Below, piece by piece: positions 8,305 through 15,925 of a DNA stretch of 64,000 nucleotides (the stretch's first letter is position 1; every line of letters begins with the position of its first letter). Source of the stretch: an uncultured Aquimarina sp. (GTDB lineage: Bacteria; Bacteroidota; Bacteroidia; Flavobacteriales; Flavobacteriaceae); NCBI GenBank assembly GCA_947495425.1, contig CANLYR010000009.1, forward strand, positions 62,001-126,000. Direction: 5' to 3'. The notes under the pieces were generated by a model. That model worked only from the letters and a program-made list of their open reading frames with translations. It made no database searches and was not told where the DNA came from. Position numbers and translations under genes: made by a program.

Positions 8305-8452
8305 AAAAAAACTACACGAAAAACTAATGTCCTATAAAAGTCAATACGGGCTTACTAAAGAAGTTTTGCAACACTATCAATGGGCATTAGAAACGTTATC
8401 AAAACAACAACCCCTAACTAAGCTTAACAAGCAAGAACCTCCCATCTCATGA
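8297..8452 (+). CDS. Tiny protein B (51 residues), paralogue of the previous gene
   Basis: A 51-residue frame beginning MTEKKLHEKLMSYKSQYGLT and ending QEPPIS. It overlaps the preceding small gene by 8 nt, so the pair is probably translationally coupled. The N-terminal pattern matches protein A (MT-x-K-x-L, M-x-x-YK), suggesting an old tandem duplication. It has no recognised domain, signal peptide or membrane helix. Its stop lies inside a hairpin shared with the convergent lipoprotein gene. With the divergent XRE gene this makes a three-gene cassette of unknown role. Confidence 0.55.
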   Translation: MTEKKLHEKLMSYKSQYGLTKEVLQHYQWALETLSKQQPLTKLNKQEPPIS

Positions 8453-8461
8453 AGATGGGAG
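8439..8461. terminator. Hairpin at the convergent gene ends
   Basis: CTCCCATCT (8439-8447) and AGATGGGAG (8453-8461) form a perfect 9-bp stem with a 5-nt loop. It covers the stop codons of the convergent genes ending at 8452 and 8447. There is no T run on either side, so it is at best a weak or factor-assisted bidirectional terminator. Confidence 0.45.
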
Positions 8462-9001
8462 TACTTTGTGCATAATTTTCATATCTGTTTTTGAACCTAA
8501 AGAATTAAATCCACTGTCTTTATAATCTTTTGTATAAATAAACTTAAGCACTGTTTTTAACCCCAAATCCGGATCGTCGTATACCAGGGTTACAATTAAG
8601 TACCCTTTTTCTATACGCACCTCTGATTTTGTAAAATTAAAGGTATCATTTTCATCATATGTAATATTGATTTCACCTTCAGGATTTTTCTCCCAATTAC
8701 CAACAGTATCTTCACTATCTTTTAAGCACTCTCCTCCTGTACCCAAATCACTGTAGTAACTTTTTTCTATAAATTTTCCGTTATCCAAGATTTCTAAGGT
8801 TGTCTTTTTTTCACAATCAGACAATAAAAATTCTTTGAGCGGGGTATCACCACCCTCATTACTGTATTCTTGTTTCAAAAACCATGTTCCGGTAAGCGTA
8901 ATTTCTGAGGTATTCAAACTACTACTCTCACAAGAAAATAAACATAGTATAAAAATTAACACAGTGAATCTCAGTACACCAATACATAAAAAATTCTTCA
9001 T
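8447..9001 (-). CDS. Lipocalin-like lipoprotein
   Basis: Starting at the Met at 9001 gives 184 residues with a signal peptide ending in LFSC (lipobox Cys near residue 24). The mature part begins with TGTWFLKQEYSNEGGD and continues as beta strands with ILDNGKFIEKSYYSD and GNWEKN, the pattern of the Bacteroidetes lipocalin-like (DUF4923/Lipocalin_4 type) lipoproteins. These are membrane-anchored small barrels of unknown ligand. An upstream in-frame Met at 9016 is possible but gives no better signal peptide. It is convergent with the two tiny genes. Confidence 0.72.
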   Translation of the reverse strand: MKNFLCIGVLRFTVLIFILCLFSCESSSLNTSEITLTGTWFLKQEYSNEGGDTPLKEFLLSDCEKKTTLEILDNGKFIEKSYYSDLGTGGECLKDSEDTVGNWEKNPEGEINITYDENDTFNFTKSEVRIEKGYLIVTLVYDDPDLGLKTVLKFIYTKDYKDSGFNSLGSKTDMKIMHKVLPSS

Positions 9002-9190
9002 ATGTTGTATTTCCAATTACAACCACTAAATTCATAAAAACACATGTACTTAACAAATATTTGATGTTAAATTATGCATTTCAACATTAAAAAATAGTAT
9101 TTAATCGACTAACTACGTGATTACCGTAATTATGAAATTATTCGAATGACTAACAAAAAATCCACAATTTATGCCTTCAATTTCATACTT

Positions 9191-9233
9191 CATTTTATAA
9201 TGAACTATTATAAAATGATTCCAACTAGATTTG
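9191..9233 (+). promoter_or_regulatory. Operator and -7 box of the osmC-ACT-arsR operon
   Basis: CATTTTATAAT (9191-9201) and ATTATAAAATG (9207-9217) are a perfect 11-bp inverted repeat with a 5-nt spacer. TAGATTTG (9226-9233) is a full match to TAnnTTTG and lies 18 nt before the osmC start. The inverted repeat covers the -33 region, where a bound repressor would block RNA polymerase. AT-rich dyads of this kind are typical of ArsR-family sites, and an ArsR-type gene closes the operon. Confidence 0.65.
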
Positions 9234-9251
9234 TATATACGGTATAGAAAA

Positions 9252-9711
9252 ATGAAAATTACAGCAAACATACACTGGAAAAAACAACCTGAAGAAGTAT
9301 TTCTTGGCGGATATTATAGTCGTGTTCACCAATGGTCATTTGATGGAGGTATGAAGATTTTTGCATCTTCATCCCCTGATGTTGTTCCTGCACCTATGTC
9401 TGATGCAACGCTAATTGATCCTGAAGAAGCTTTTTTAGCTAGCATTTCAAGTTGTCATATGTTATTCTTTTTATCTTTTGCAGCAAAAAAAATACCTGAT
9501 ACATTCCTATGAAGATCAGCCTGTTGGAATAATGGGCAAAAGTGATGAAGGAAAATTGGCTATGGTATCTATAGTTTTATGCCCAAAAATTAGTTTTGAA
9601 GGAATTCATGTTCCATAAGATACAACTATAACAAAAATTCATGATCTAGCACATTCGAATTGTTTTATGGCAAATTCAGTTCATACTAAAATTAAAATCA
9701 AACACTTATGA
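9252..9711 (+). pseudogene. OsmC-family protein, frameshifted and with an internal stop
   Basis: The N-terminal frame starts at 9252 (MKITANIHWKK) and carries the OsmC segment ASISSCHMLFFLSFAAKK with the first conserved Cys. The reading continues in another frame with SYEDQPVGIMGKSDEGKLAM and IVLCPKISFEGI, holding the second Cys. One extra A in the A8 run at 9485-9492 explains the shift. A further TAA at 9616-9618 interrupts the second frame, and the frame ends at TGA 9709-9711, overlapping the next ATG. Intact OsmC proteins are thiol peroxidases for organic hydroperoxides or related reductases. Two separate lesions make loss of function likely. Confidence 0.8.
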
Positions 9712-10103
9712 AAAATCTAGCTATTCGATTAAAAAATCAACCTGGAGCCCTTGCACGTATGGGAGAAATATTAGGCGATGCCCATGTGAGTTTAGAAGGA
9801 GGAGGCGTTTTTGTTCACAAGAATGAAGGAGTAGCTCATTTTCTGGTTGAAGATGCCAAAAAAGGGAAAAAAGCACTAGAATCCAAAGGTATCGAAGTTA
9901 TGGCTATTAGTAATGTATTGATTCAAAAACTAAGGCAAGATATCCCAGGCCAATTAGGTAAAATCTGCCGCCTGATGGAGAAGAACGGAGTGAACATACT
10001 AGTTCAATATAGTGATCATAACAATCAGCTTATATTGGTAGTAGATAATTATGAAAAAGGAAGTATTATATCACAAAATTGGTCAAAGGGAATATATGAA
10101 TAA
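9708..10103 (+). CDS. Tandem ACT-domain protein
   Basis: A 131-residue cytoplasmic protein built of two ACT-like ligand-binding modules: residues ~1-65 (KNQPGALARMGEILGDAHVS, with GGGVF) and ~70-125 (RQDIPGQLGKICRLMEKNGV, with NQLILVVDNYEKG). ACT modules bind small molecules, often amino acids. It overlaps the osmC remnant at ATGA and its stop overlaps the arsR start, so it sits in the middle of a coupled three-gene operon. It is the only member that still looks intact. The ligand is unknown. Confidence 0.8.
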   Translation: MKNLAIRLKNQPGALARMGEILGDAHVSLEGGGVFVHKNEGVAHFLVEDAKKGKKALESKGIEVMAISNVLIQKLRQDIPGQLGKICRLMEKNGVNILVQYSDHNNQLILVVDNYEKGSIISQNWSKGIYE

Positions 10104-10797
10104 CGCACTCGAAACTATTGAAGAACATTTTAGCCATATTGCTTCTCTCATTGGAGAGAAATCCCGCGCTATTATGTTATGGAATTTGCTAGATGGCAAA
10201 GCATATACCGCTACAGAATTAGCTACTGGCGCCAATATTTCTGCTACGGCTGCAAGTAATCATCTTTCAAAGCTAGTTAAGGCTAATCTACTGGCGGTAG
10301 AAAAGCAAGGAAGACATAAATATTATCGATTTGCTAATGATAGTGTAGCGCTTGTGATTGAGAATATTGCTAACCTTATTCCGATTTTAGATCTCTCAAA
10401 ACTGAATAAAGAACTGCCTTTATTTGGTATGAAATATGCCCGAACGTGCTATGACCACCTGGCTGGAAGAGCTGGAGTAGAAATAACAAAAGCTTTACTC
10501 AGTAAAAAAATTATTGTCGCTACTACGAATACATACAACATTACCCCAACAGGAAAAAATTGGTTTAATGAATTAGGCGTAGATATAAATAGCGTACTAT
10601 CGATGAAACGAAAATTAGCTTTTCCTTTCCTGGATTAGACAGAAAGACAACATCATCTGGGTGGTGCGTTGGGAGCAGTATTTTTAAATGCTATGCTAGA
10701 AAATGATTGGATGCGAAAAACTAAAGAATCCCGAGAGCTTATAATTACAGCAAAAGGTAAGATAGAATTATATAAAAGACTGGAGCTAACGCTTTGA
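10096..10797 (+). pseudogene. ArsR-family transcriptional regulator with a premature stop
   Basis: The frame from 10096 gives a winged helix-turn-helix: LATGANISATAASNHLSKLV followed by the wing EKQGRHKYYRF. It is closed at residue 180 by TAG (10636-10638) directly after FPFLD. The same frame then continues cleanly as TERQHHLGGALGAVFLNAML to TGA at 10795-10797. In this family the motif reads DWxERxxHLxGALG, so the TAG replaces the Trp codon TGG by one G-to-A change. An intact gene would encode 233 residues. The DNA-binding half could still be made, so partial function is possible. Confidence 0.8.
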
Positions 10798-11193
10798 TTA
10801 TCTCATCAAAACTCCACGCTTACTCATTGTAGGAATGTCTTGCAACGCGTTCTCATTAATTGTATATTTTCTAAAAATGTATTTTTTTTCATACAATTTA
10901 TGATCTGCAAAAAAAGTCACAGCAAATTCATTGTTCATCGCCAATAAGTCTTCCTGAAGCATTTCGATTTTGGCAGATGATTTGGGTGCTATTGTTCCGA
11001 TACCATGACGTAATAATGAGGTCTTGCGATTCTGATCATATCCTTTGGTAACAACCAAAACCATTTCGATAGCAACATCTCGATCGTTGATTATATATGA
11101 ATTCCAATGCTGTGCCAAAAACTCTTCATCCCATTCTTTGATAACGGCTACATATACATTTTTGACAACTGGTATTTCAATATCTTTTTTCAT
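10798..11193 (-). CDS. Conserved hypothetical protein next to pheS
   Basis: A 131-residue soluble protein (VKNVYVAVIKEWDEEFLAQH, later FRKYTINENALQDIP). I do not recognise a named domain. No signal peptide or membrane helix is visible, so it should be cytoplasmic. It lies 110 nt upstream of the pheS start's far end, that is, downstream of pheS on the same strand, and may be co-transcribed with it. Its stop directly abuts the stop of the convergent arsR remnant. Confidence 0.72.
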   Translation of the reverse strand: MKKDIEIPVVKNVYVAVIKEWDEEFLAQHWNSYIINDRDVAIEMVLVVTKGYDQNRKTSLLRHGIGTIAPKSSAKIEMLQEDLLAMNNEFAVTFFADHKLYEKKYIFRKYTINENALQDIPTMSKRGVLMR

Positions 11194-11303
11194 AGGCTCA
11201 CAATCCCCAAATAAAGAATCTATATATTATGTATTTTAATACTATGAATTTCTCTGAGCATCTCAAAAAAACAAATGCTTTCTGTCTGAATGATTAAGAA
11301 TTA

Positions 11304-12323
11304 CTACAATGCAGACCTAAACTGCTCTAGAAAACGCACATCATTCTCACTTAGCATACGAATATCTGAGATTCCATATAACAACAATGCGATACGATCT
11401 ATACCCATCCCAAAAGCAAAACCGCTATATTCTTCTGGATCGATATTACAGTTTTTAAGTACGTTAGGATCTACCATACCACATCCCATAATCTCTAACC
11501 ATCCGGTTCCTTTGGTCATTTTATAATCGGTTTCGGTTTCCAAGCCCCAATACACATCTACCTCTGCACTTGGTTCGGTAAACGGAAAATATGACGGGCG
11601 CAATCTAATCTTTGATTTGCCAAACATCTCTGTGGTAAAATATTGTAAGGTTTGCTTAAGGTCTGCAAACGATACATCTTTATCGATATACAACCCTTCT
11701 ACCTGATGAAAAAAGCAATGAGATCTTGCTGATATTGCTTCATTACGATATACTCTACCCGGTGATATTGTTCTAATCGGGGGTTGATTATTTTCCATAT
11801 ATCGTACTTGTACCGATGAGGTATGGGTACGCAATAAAATATCGGGATTGGTTTGAACAAAGAATGTATCCTGCATGTCTCTGGCTGGATGATACTCAGG
11901 CAGGTTGAGGGCCGTAAAGTTATGCCAGTCATCTTCAATCTCAGGACCTTCACTTACATTAAATCCGATTCTAGAGAAAATTTCGATGATCTGATTTTTA
12001 ACCAATGAGATAGGGTGACGTGATCCTAATGCTATAGGCACTGATGGTTTTGTAAGATCACCATAAGCTCCTTTTTCTTCTTCTTTCGATTCAAACTCTT
12101 CTTTAAGAGACTGCACTTTACCTTCAGCTGCTATTTTGAGTGCATTAATTGCTTGTCCGAATTCTTTTTTCTGATCATTAGCTACATTCCTGAATTCTGC
12201 AAAAAATTCATTGATCAGCCCCTTTTTACCAGAAAACTTAATCCTAAATGCCTCAACTTCTTCTTTGGTCTTGGCCTTGAATGTATCAACTTCTGCTATA
12301 TACTCTTTAATCTTGTCAATCAT
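11304..12323 (-). CDS. pheS: Phenylalanyl-tRNA synthetase alpha subunit
   Basis: A 339-residue class II synthetase subunit that, as an alpha2-beta2 enzyme with PheT, charges tRNA-Phe. The N-terminal ~90 residues are the coiled coil that binds tRNA ([20 protein letters not shown]). The core has motif 2 ([30 protein letters not shown]) and motif 3 ([15 protein letters not shown]). Length is normal. The pheT gene is not in this window; in many Flavobacteriia the two genes are apart. Confidence 0.97.
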   Translation of the reverse strand: MIDKIKEYIAEVDTFKAKTKEEVEAFRIKFSGKKGLINEFFAEFRNVANDQKKEFGQAINALKIAAEGKVQSLKEEFESKEEEKGAYGDLTKPSVPIALGSRHPISLVKNQIIEIFSRIGFNVSEGPEIEDDWHNFTALNLPEYHPARDMQDTFFVQTNPDILLRTHTSSVQVRYMENNQPPIRTISPGRVYRNEAISARSHCFFHQVEGLYIDKDVSFADLKQTLQYFTTEMFGKSKIRLRPSYFPFTEPSAEVDVYWGLETETDYKMTKGTGWLEIMGCGMVDPNVLKNCNIDPEEYSGFAFGMGIDRIALLLYGISDIRMLSENDVRFLEQFRSAL

Positions 12324-12345
12324 TACTATTTTCTTGATAGAAGGG

Positions 12346-12353
12346 CAAATTTA
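12346..12353 (-). promoter_or_regulatory. Candidate -7 element of pheS
   Basis: On the minus strand this reads TAAATTTG, a full match to TAnnTTTG, 23 nt before the pheS start. No clear -33 TTTG lies at the expected distance. Confidence 0.4.
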
Positions 12354-12582
12354 TACATTTCCGACCTAATTTAATTAGATTTTAATCGGATTTATAGCAT
12401 CTTAAGGAAATCAAACCAACTGAACTAAAAATTTGATAAGAATTATGTTTCATTTACATAGGTGTACAGAATCACAATTGCTTATTTCATAACCATTGGT
12501 TTATAATATTTAACAGAAAAATAGGACGCTTTTTCGTTTATTTCGTTTATTATTGCGTTACTATTTAAAGCTATTAGTTATC

Positions 12583-13038
12583 ATGGAAGCATTCAAAAAT
12601 ATAAAAAAGCCCTCTAAAGATGAACAAAAATTAGCTATTGAATCCTATGATGCATTATCTTCTGTAATTGAACAACTAAAATCAGATAATCCCGAGATTG
12701 AAATTGAAGAGACCAGAGAAAGGATAAAAATTCCTTTAAGCGCTCTAAAATTTTTAGGAGAAATTTTGAAAGCGATGAGCCAAGGAAAACTTCTTTCTCT
12801 AGTTCCTGTAGCAACAGAGGTAACGACACAAAAAGCAGCCGAAATTTTAGGATGTTCCAGGCCTCATTTAGTCAAATTACTCGAAGAAGGTAAAATTGAA
12901 TATACCAAAGTAGGAAAGCATAGAAGAGTAAGGTTCGAGGATGTAATGAAGTTTAGGGATCAGATGAAGAAAAGTCAGAAACAGCATATTATTGACATTA
13001 TGAAGTCTGATGAAGAATTAGGGTTGTATGATTCATAG
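12583..13038 (+). CDS. Antitoxin with excisionase/MerR-type helix-turn-helix, partner of the PIN toxin
   Basis: The start at 12583 gives 151 residues. The C-terminal half has a HTH_17-type DNA-binding domain (TTQKAAEILGCSRPHLVKLL, then GKIEYTKVGKHRRVRFEDV). The N-terminal half is helical and acidic. It overlaps the downstream PIN-domain gene by 11 nt. In the type II pattern the first gene is the antitoxin that neutralises the ribonuclease and represses the operon. Pairs of an excisionase-like antitoxin with a VapC-like PIN protein are known in several bacteria. Confidence 0.82.
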   Translation: MEAFKNIKKPSKDEQKLAIESYDALSSVIEQLKSDNPEIEIEETRERIKIPLSALKFLGEILKAMSQGKLLSLVPVATEVTTQKAAEILGCSRPHLVKLLEEGKIEYTKVGKHRRVRFEDVMKFRDQMKKSQKQHIIDIMKSDEELGLYDS

Positions 13039-13591
13039 CGTAAGGTTTACATGTGTTTTGGACACAAACATAATGTATCCAGTTGAGATAAGAGATTTAC
13101 TTTTTTGGTTTGCTTATTATGACTTGTATACCCCTAAGTGGAGTAAACATATCTTTGATGAATGGAAAGATGTCATGAAACGAAGAGATGTAAGTGAAGA
13201 TGAAGCAGAAAAAAGAATGAGAAAAGCAAATTTAGCTTTTCCAGATGCTTTTGTAAAGAATTACTCAGGATTAATTGATGGATTGAGGTTACCTGATGCT
13301 AAAGATCGTCATGTTCTGGCTGCTGCCATAAAGACAAATGCCAATGTAATTGTAACAAATAATATTAAAGATTTCCCAGAAGACTACCTTGCCTCTTTTG
13401 GACTATCTGTTAAAACCGCTGATGATTTCTTAACTGATATCATTGATTTAAATTCAGAACAATCCATCAAAGCTTTTAGAGAGATGGTATTAAATAGGCG
13501 AAATCCAGATTTAAACGAGTTTGAAGTTCTTGATATTTTAAGAAAAAGAGGGCTAAGAGAGACTGCAAATTTTCTACATTCACAGTTATAA
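13028..13591 (+). CDS. PIN-domain ribonuclease toxin (VapC-like)
   Basis: A 187-residue protein with the PIN acidic residues in order: LDTNI near residue 11, Glu in FDEWKDV near 46, DAKDRHVLAAA near 96-106, and TNNIKDFPEDYL near 119. The PIN fold is a Mg2+-dependent RNase; VapC-type toxins cut tRNA or rRNA when the antitoxin is lost. At 187 residues it is longer than classical VapC (~130) because of a ~50-residue helical C-terminal extension. It overlaps the antitoxin gene, so the two are translationally coupled. Confidence 0.85.
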   Translation: MIHSVRFTCVLDTNIMYPVEIRDLLFWFAYYDLYTPKWSKHIFDEWKDVMKRRDVSEDEAEKRMRKANLAFPDAFVKNYSGLIDGLRLPDAKDRHVLAAAIKTNANVIVTNNIKDFPEDYLASFGLSVKTADDFLTDIIDLNSEQSIKAFREMVLNRRNPDLNEFEVLDILRKRGLRETANFLHSQL

Positions 13592-13615
13592 ATTTTGATT
13601 AAATCTAACTATATG

Positions 13616-13972
13616 CTATGCTATATACGCACTAGCCAAAAAATAGTTGACAATGGCTTCTTTCATCAAAACAGACTGCTCTCCTGCTTTTAGATTTGGT
13701 AATTGTTCTTTAACCTTATAATGTGGCCAACCTTGATCATCAAAATAATCAAATTCATAATACCCATAAGGTTCTAAAAGTCTACAAATGGCAATATGCA
13801 TCAAATCTAATTTCTCATCTTTTTTGAATTTGCGATGGATTTGCCCCAATTCCTGAACACCTATTAGATATATGATTCCATCAAGATCAAGATCTTCTCC
13901 ATCAGAAAATTGGTCTGAAAGCTTATGTACCAATACCTCCCATCGTTCTTTTAATTTTTCGTCTCTGGCCAT
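13616..13972 (-). CDS. Conserved hypothetical cytoplasmic protein
   Basis: With the start at 13972 (MARDEKLKERWEVLVHKLSD) the protein has 118 residues; an in-frame Met at 14002 would add a Lys-rich decapeptide. It is acidic and aromatic-rich (LEPYGYYEFDYFDDQGWPHY), with no signal peptide or membrane helix. I recall similar hypothetical proteins in Flavobacteriaceae but no function. It stands alone, convergent with the PIN toxin gene. Confidence 0.65.
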   Translation of the reverse strand: MARDEKLKERWEVLVHKLSDQFSDGEDLDLDGIIYLIGVQELGQIHRKFKKDEKLDLMHIAICRLLEPYGYYEFDYFDDQGWPHYKVKEQLPNLKAGEQSVLMKEAIVNYFLASAYIA

Positions 13973-14234
13973 AGTGATTTTGCTCTTTTTCTTTGTCAAC
14001 ACTGCCGTGTTAGACAGTAACTCAATCTAAAAGGTATGATTTAACTAATTAAACCCTTTATGAAGTTAAGCGCTACAAAAATAACGCTTAACAAAAAAAT
14101 GAGCTATAAATAATAGAAATATTTCAAGGTGCGAATCTATCTCTTGTATATTCGACAACTTACTTCGTTTTGTTAGCAAATTGCACCTAGTATATAGCAT
14201 ACTTATAAGATTATTTATTACCGAAAAGCCACTG

Positions 14235-14510
14235 CTATTTACGATGTATAACTTTGATTAATGTATCACGATGCAAAAACCGTAAAAGTGTCATTTCTTT
14301 TTCTGATGTGAGTATCGCAACTATATAGTAAAAACCAATCCCTACTTTATACGCTTTATCATTGCCGTTAATTTTTCGAAGCTGTGCTATTTCTTTGATA
14401 TTCTCAGCTGTTTTTATTATCGCTAAGACACTTTTGATCTTTTTTGTGAGGGTATTGTCATTTAGTATTTTAAAGTCGGCAGCAAAACTTGTAGCGATTT
14501 TCACCTCCAT
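14235..14510 (-). CDS. RelE/ParE-superfamily toxin
   Basis: Starting at 14510 (MEVKIATSFAADFKIL) gives 91 residues with the RelE-like fold pattern: a helix pair, then AQLRKINGNDKAYKVGIGFY, IVAILTSEKEMTLLRFLHRD and a basic C-terminus. RelE proteins cut mRNA on the ribosome, ParE proteins poison gyrase; the sequence does not decide between them. The start lies 4 nt after the antitoxin stop; a longer in-frame start at 14540 would lie inside the antitoxin gene. Confidence 0.75.
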   Translation of the reverse strand: MEVKIATSFAADFKILNDNTLTKKIKSVLAIIKTAENIKEIAQLRKINGNDKAYKVGIGFYYIVAILTSEKEMTLLRFLHRDTLIKVIHRK

Positions 14511-14514
14511 AATA

Positions 14515-14757
14515 TTATGATTTGAATAACTCTTCTTCACTAATGGTTATAGTCGCATTGGCTTGCTGCATCAAAAGCAATAACCCCAAGTCTTCTTTTT
14601 GCTCCAAAGACATTGCGTTTATTTGCTCTTTTTGCTTGTGCTCTAGGTACCATGAGATAGCATCTTCCATCACTTTCTTTACACTAGAACTCTCTATTGC
14701 AGCTATTAATTTGAGTTTAGGGACTAATTGTTCATCAATATCAACAATTTTTCTCAT
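14515..14757 (-). CDS. Antitoxin of the RelE/ParE pair
   Basis: An 80-residue protein starting at 14757 (MRKIVDIDEQLVPKLKLIAA). The N-terminal third resembles a ribbon-helix-helix DNA-binding fold (beta strand, then SSSVKKVMEDAISWYLEHK). The C-terminal part is acidic and probably wraps the toxin. It immediately precedes the toxin gene, and a perfect palindrome lies 3 nt upstream of its start, consistent with autoregulation by the complex. Confidence 0.72.
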   Translation of the reverse strand: MRKIVDIDEQLVPKLKLIAAIESSSVKKVMEDAISWYLEHKQKEQINAMSLEQKEDLGLLLLMQQANATITISEEELFKS

Positions 14758-14759
14758 AG

Positions 14760-14774
14760 TATATATCATATATA
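14760..14774. promoter_or_regulatory. Palindromic operator candidate of the RelE/ParE-type operon
   Basis: TATATAT-C-ATATATA is a perfect 15-bp dyad beginning 3 nt before the antitoxin ATG. Ribbon-helix-helix antitoxins bind such short palindromes. AT-rich sequence makes chance matches easier, so support is moderate. Confidence 0.4.
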
Positions 14775-14906
14775 TTATATGCTAAATATATAAAAATAAA
14801 TTTGATTCAGAATCAAAACATACTCTAATTAAAATAACTGGAAGGTTATTACCCTTGTCAAGAATGACATATTAGTCTCTAATGTTAAAATCTGAGTAGA
14901 ATGAAT

Positions 14907-14914
14907 TATATTTG
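14907..14914 (+). promoter_or_regulatory. Candidate -7 element of the cvpA-like gene
   Basis: TATATTTG is a full match to TAnnTTTG and lies 19 nt before the start codon at 14934. The expected -33 TTTG is not seen at 19-21 nt upstream. Confidence 0.45.
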
Positions 14915-14933
14915 AAACCATAATTATTCATTA

Positions 14934-15446
14934 ATGAATTATATTGATATCATCTTAGGGGTACTTTTGCTTTGGGGATTAATAAAAGGGTTTAGTAAAG
15001 GGTTATTTTCTTCACTAGCTTCATTAATCGCATTGGTTGTTGGTATTTATATTGCGGTACATTTTTCTCACATTACAGGAGCATATTTAGAGCAATATGT
15101 AGATTGGCAAGAGGGCGTTGTAAAACTGATCGCTTTTGCAATTACTTTTATACTTATTATCATTTTAGTTTCGCTTGCAGGAAAAATACTGACTAAAATA
15201 GCTGATTATGCAGCTTTGGGGATTTTAAATAAAATTCTTGGTGGTGCTTTTGGAATCTTAAAAATGGCATTTATTGCTAGTGTTATTATCATTTTTGTAG
15301 AAGCTGTTAACAGAAATATAACCATCATTAAAGAAGAAACATTAAATTCATCTTTATTATATGATCCGGTACGAAAGTTAGCACCAATGATACTTCCTAA
15401 TGTGTTAAAACAAGACTCGGAAAACGATGAGAATACTACTTCTTAA
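14934..15446 (+). CDS. CvpA family membrane protein
   Basis: A 170-residue inner-membrane protein with four hydrophobic helices. The family signature is the start YIDIILGVLLLWGLIKGFSK followed by GLFSSLASLIALVVGIYIAV. CvpA was named for colicin V production in E. coli and is now linked to envelope integrity; the molecular role is unknown. The C-terminus is short and polar (KQDSENDENTTS). It stands alone. Confidence 0.88.
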   Translation: MNYIDIILGVLLLWGLIKGFSKGLFSSLASLIALVVGIYIAVHFSHITGAYLEQYVDWQEGVVKLIAFAITFILIIILVSLAGKILTKIADYAALGILNKILGGAFGILKMAFIASVIIIFVEAVNRNITIIKEETLNSSLLYDPVRKLAPMILPNVLKQDSENDENTTS

Positions 15447-15867
15447 TCTTGTTTAGGGCACCAAACTCATTTTTTAACGCAGTAACCTTATTTTATACAA
15501 TTTTGTTTGGATGAGTAATACAAGAATCATAATGTCAATGGCTATTATAAAAACACAAATTATAGGGTATGACATATATCTTCTCTCTCCTATCACTCAT
15601 AAGTTAACTGTATAAAGCCAACTAAAAGAAATACTGTTAAAATCGACAGCTAGGCTTTTTATACAAATTCATTATTTGCGCCTATTACTTATCACCTATA
15701 AGGTTAATCAACAACCCCGTAGCTAGATCGCGAGTCATGTTTACGAAACATTTTTTGTTATCGTGGCAAGCCCCAGAGAATTAAACCCTCTATGAGAAAT
15801 TAAAAAATCCTTTCATAATCATATGCAAACTTCTCTAATAATGATTGTAAAGCTATTAAACTAATGC
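15447..15867. other. Intergenic stretch without a recognised gene
   Basis: About 420 nt between the CvpA gene and the carbonic anhydrase terminator. I see no reading frame with a plausible protein, no tRNA cloverleaf and no strong hairpin. It is AT-rich and stops occur in all frames. Confidence 0.5.
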
Positions 15868-15901
15868 AAAAAAATCGACGTCATTGCGACATCGATTTTT
15901 T
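15868..15901 (-). terminator. Terminator of the carbonic anhydrase/SulP operon
   Basis: AAAAAATCGA-x-GTC pairs with GAC-x-TCGATTTTTT across a short ATTGC loop (one C/A mismatch). A T run follows the stem on the minus strand, 25 nt after the carbonic anhydrase stop. The A run on the other side could also let it work on plus-strand transcripts. Confidence 0.75.
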
Positions 15902-15925
15902 GTAAAAATTTTATGGCTTAATCGT

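Noticed and set aside
11699-11953. Second minus-strand frame inside pheS
   Set aside because: It lies fully within the synthetase gene in another frame; pheS has its conserved motifs across the region.
15447-15867. Possible tRNA or other RNA gene in the gap before the carbonic anhydrase
   Set aside because: No cloverleaf with T-loop GTTCRA, and no paired stems of the right size were found by eye.
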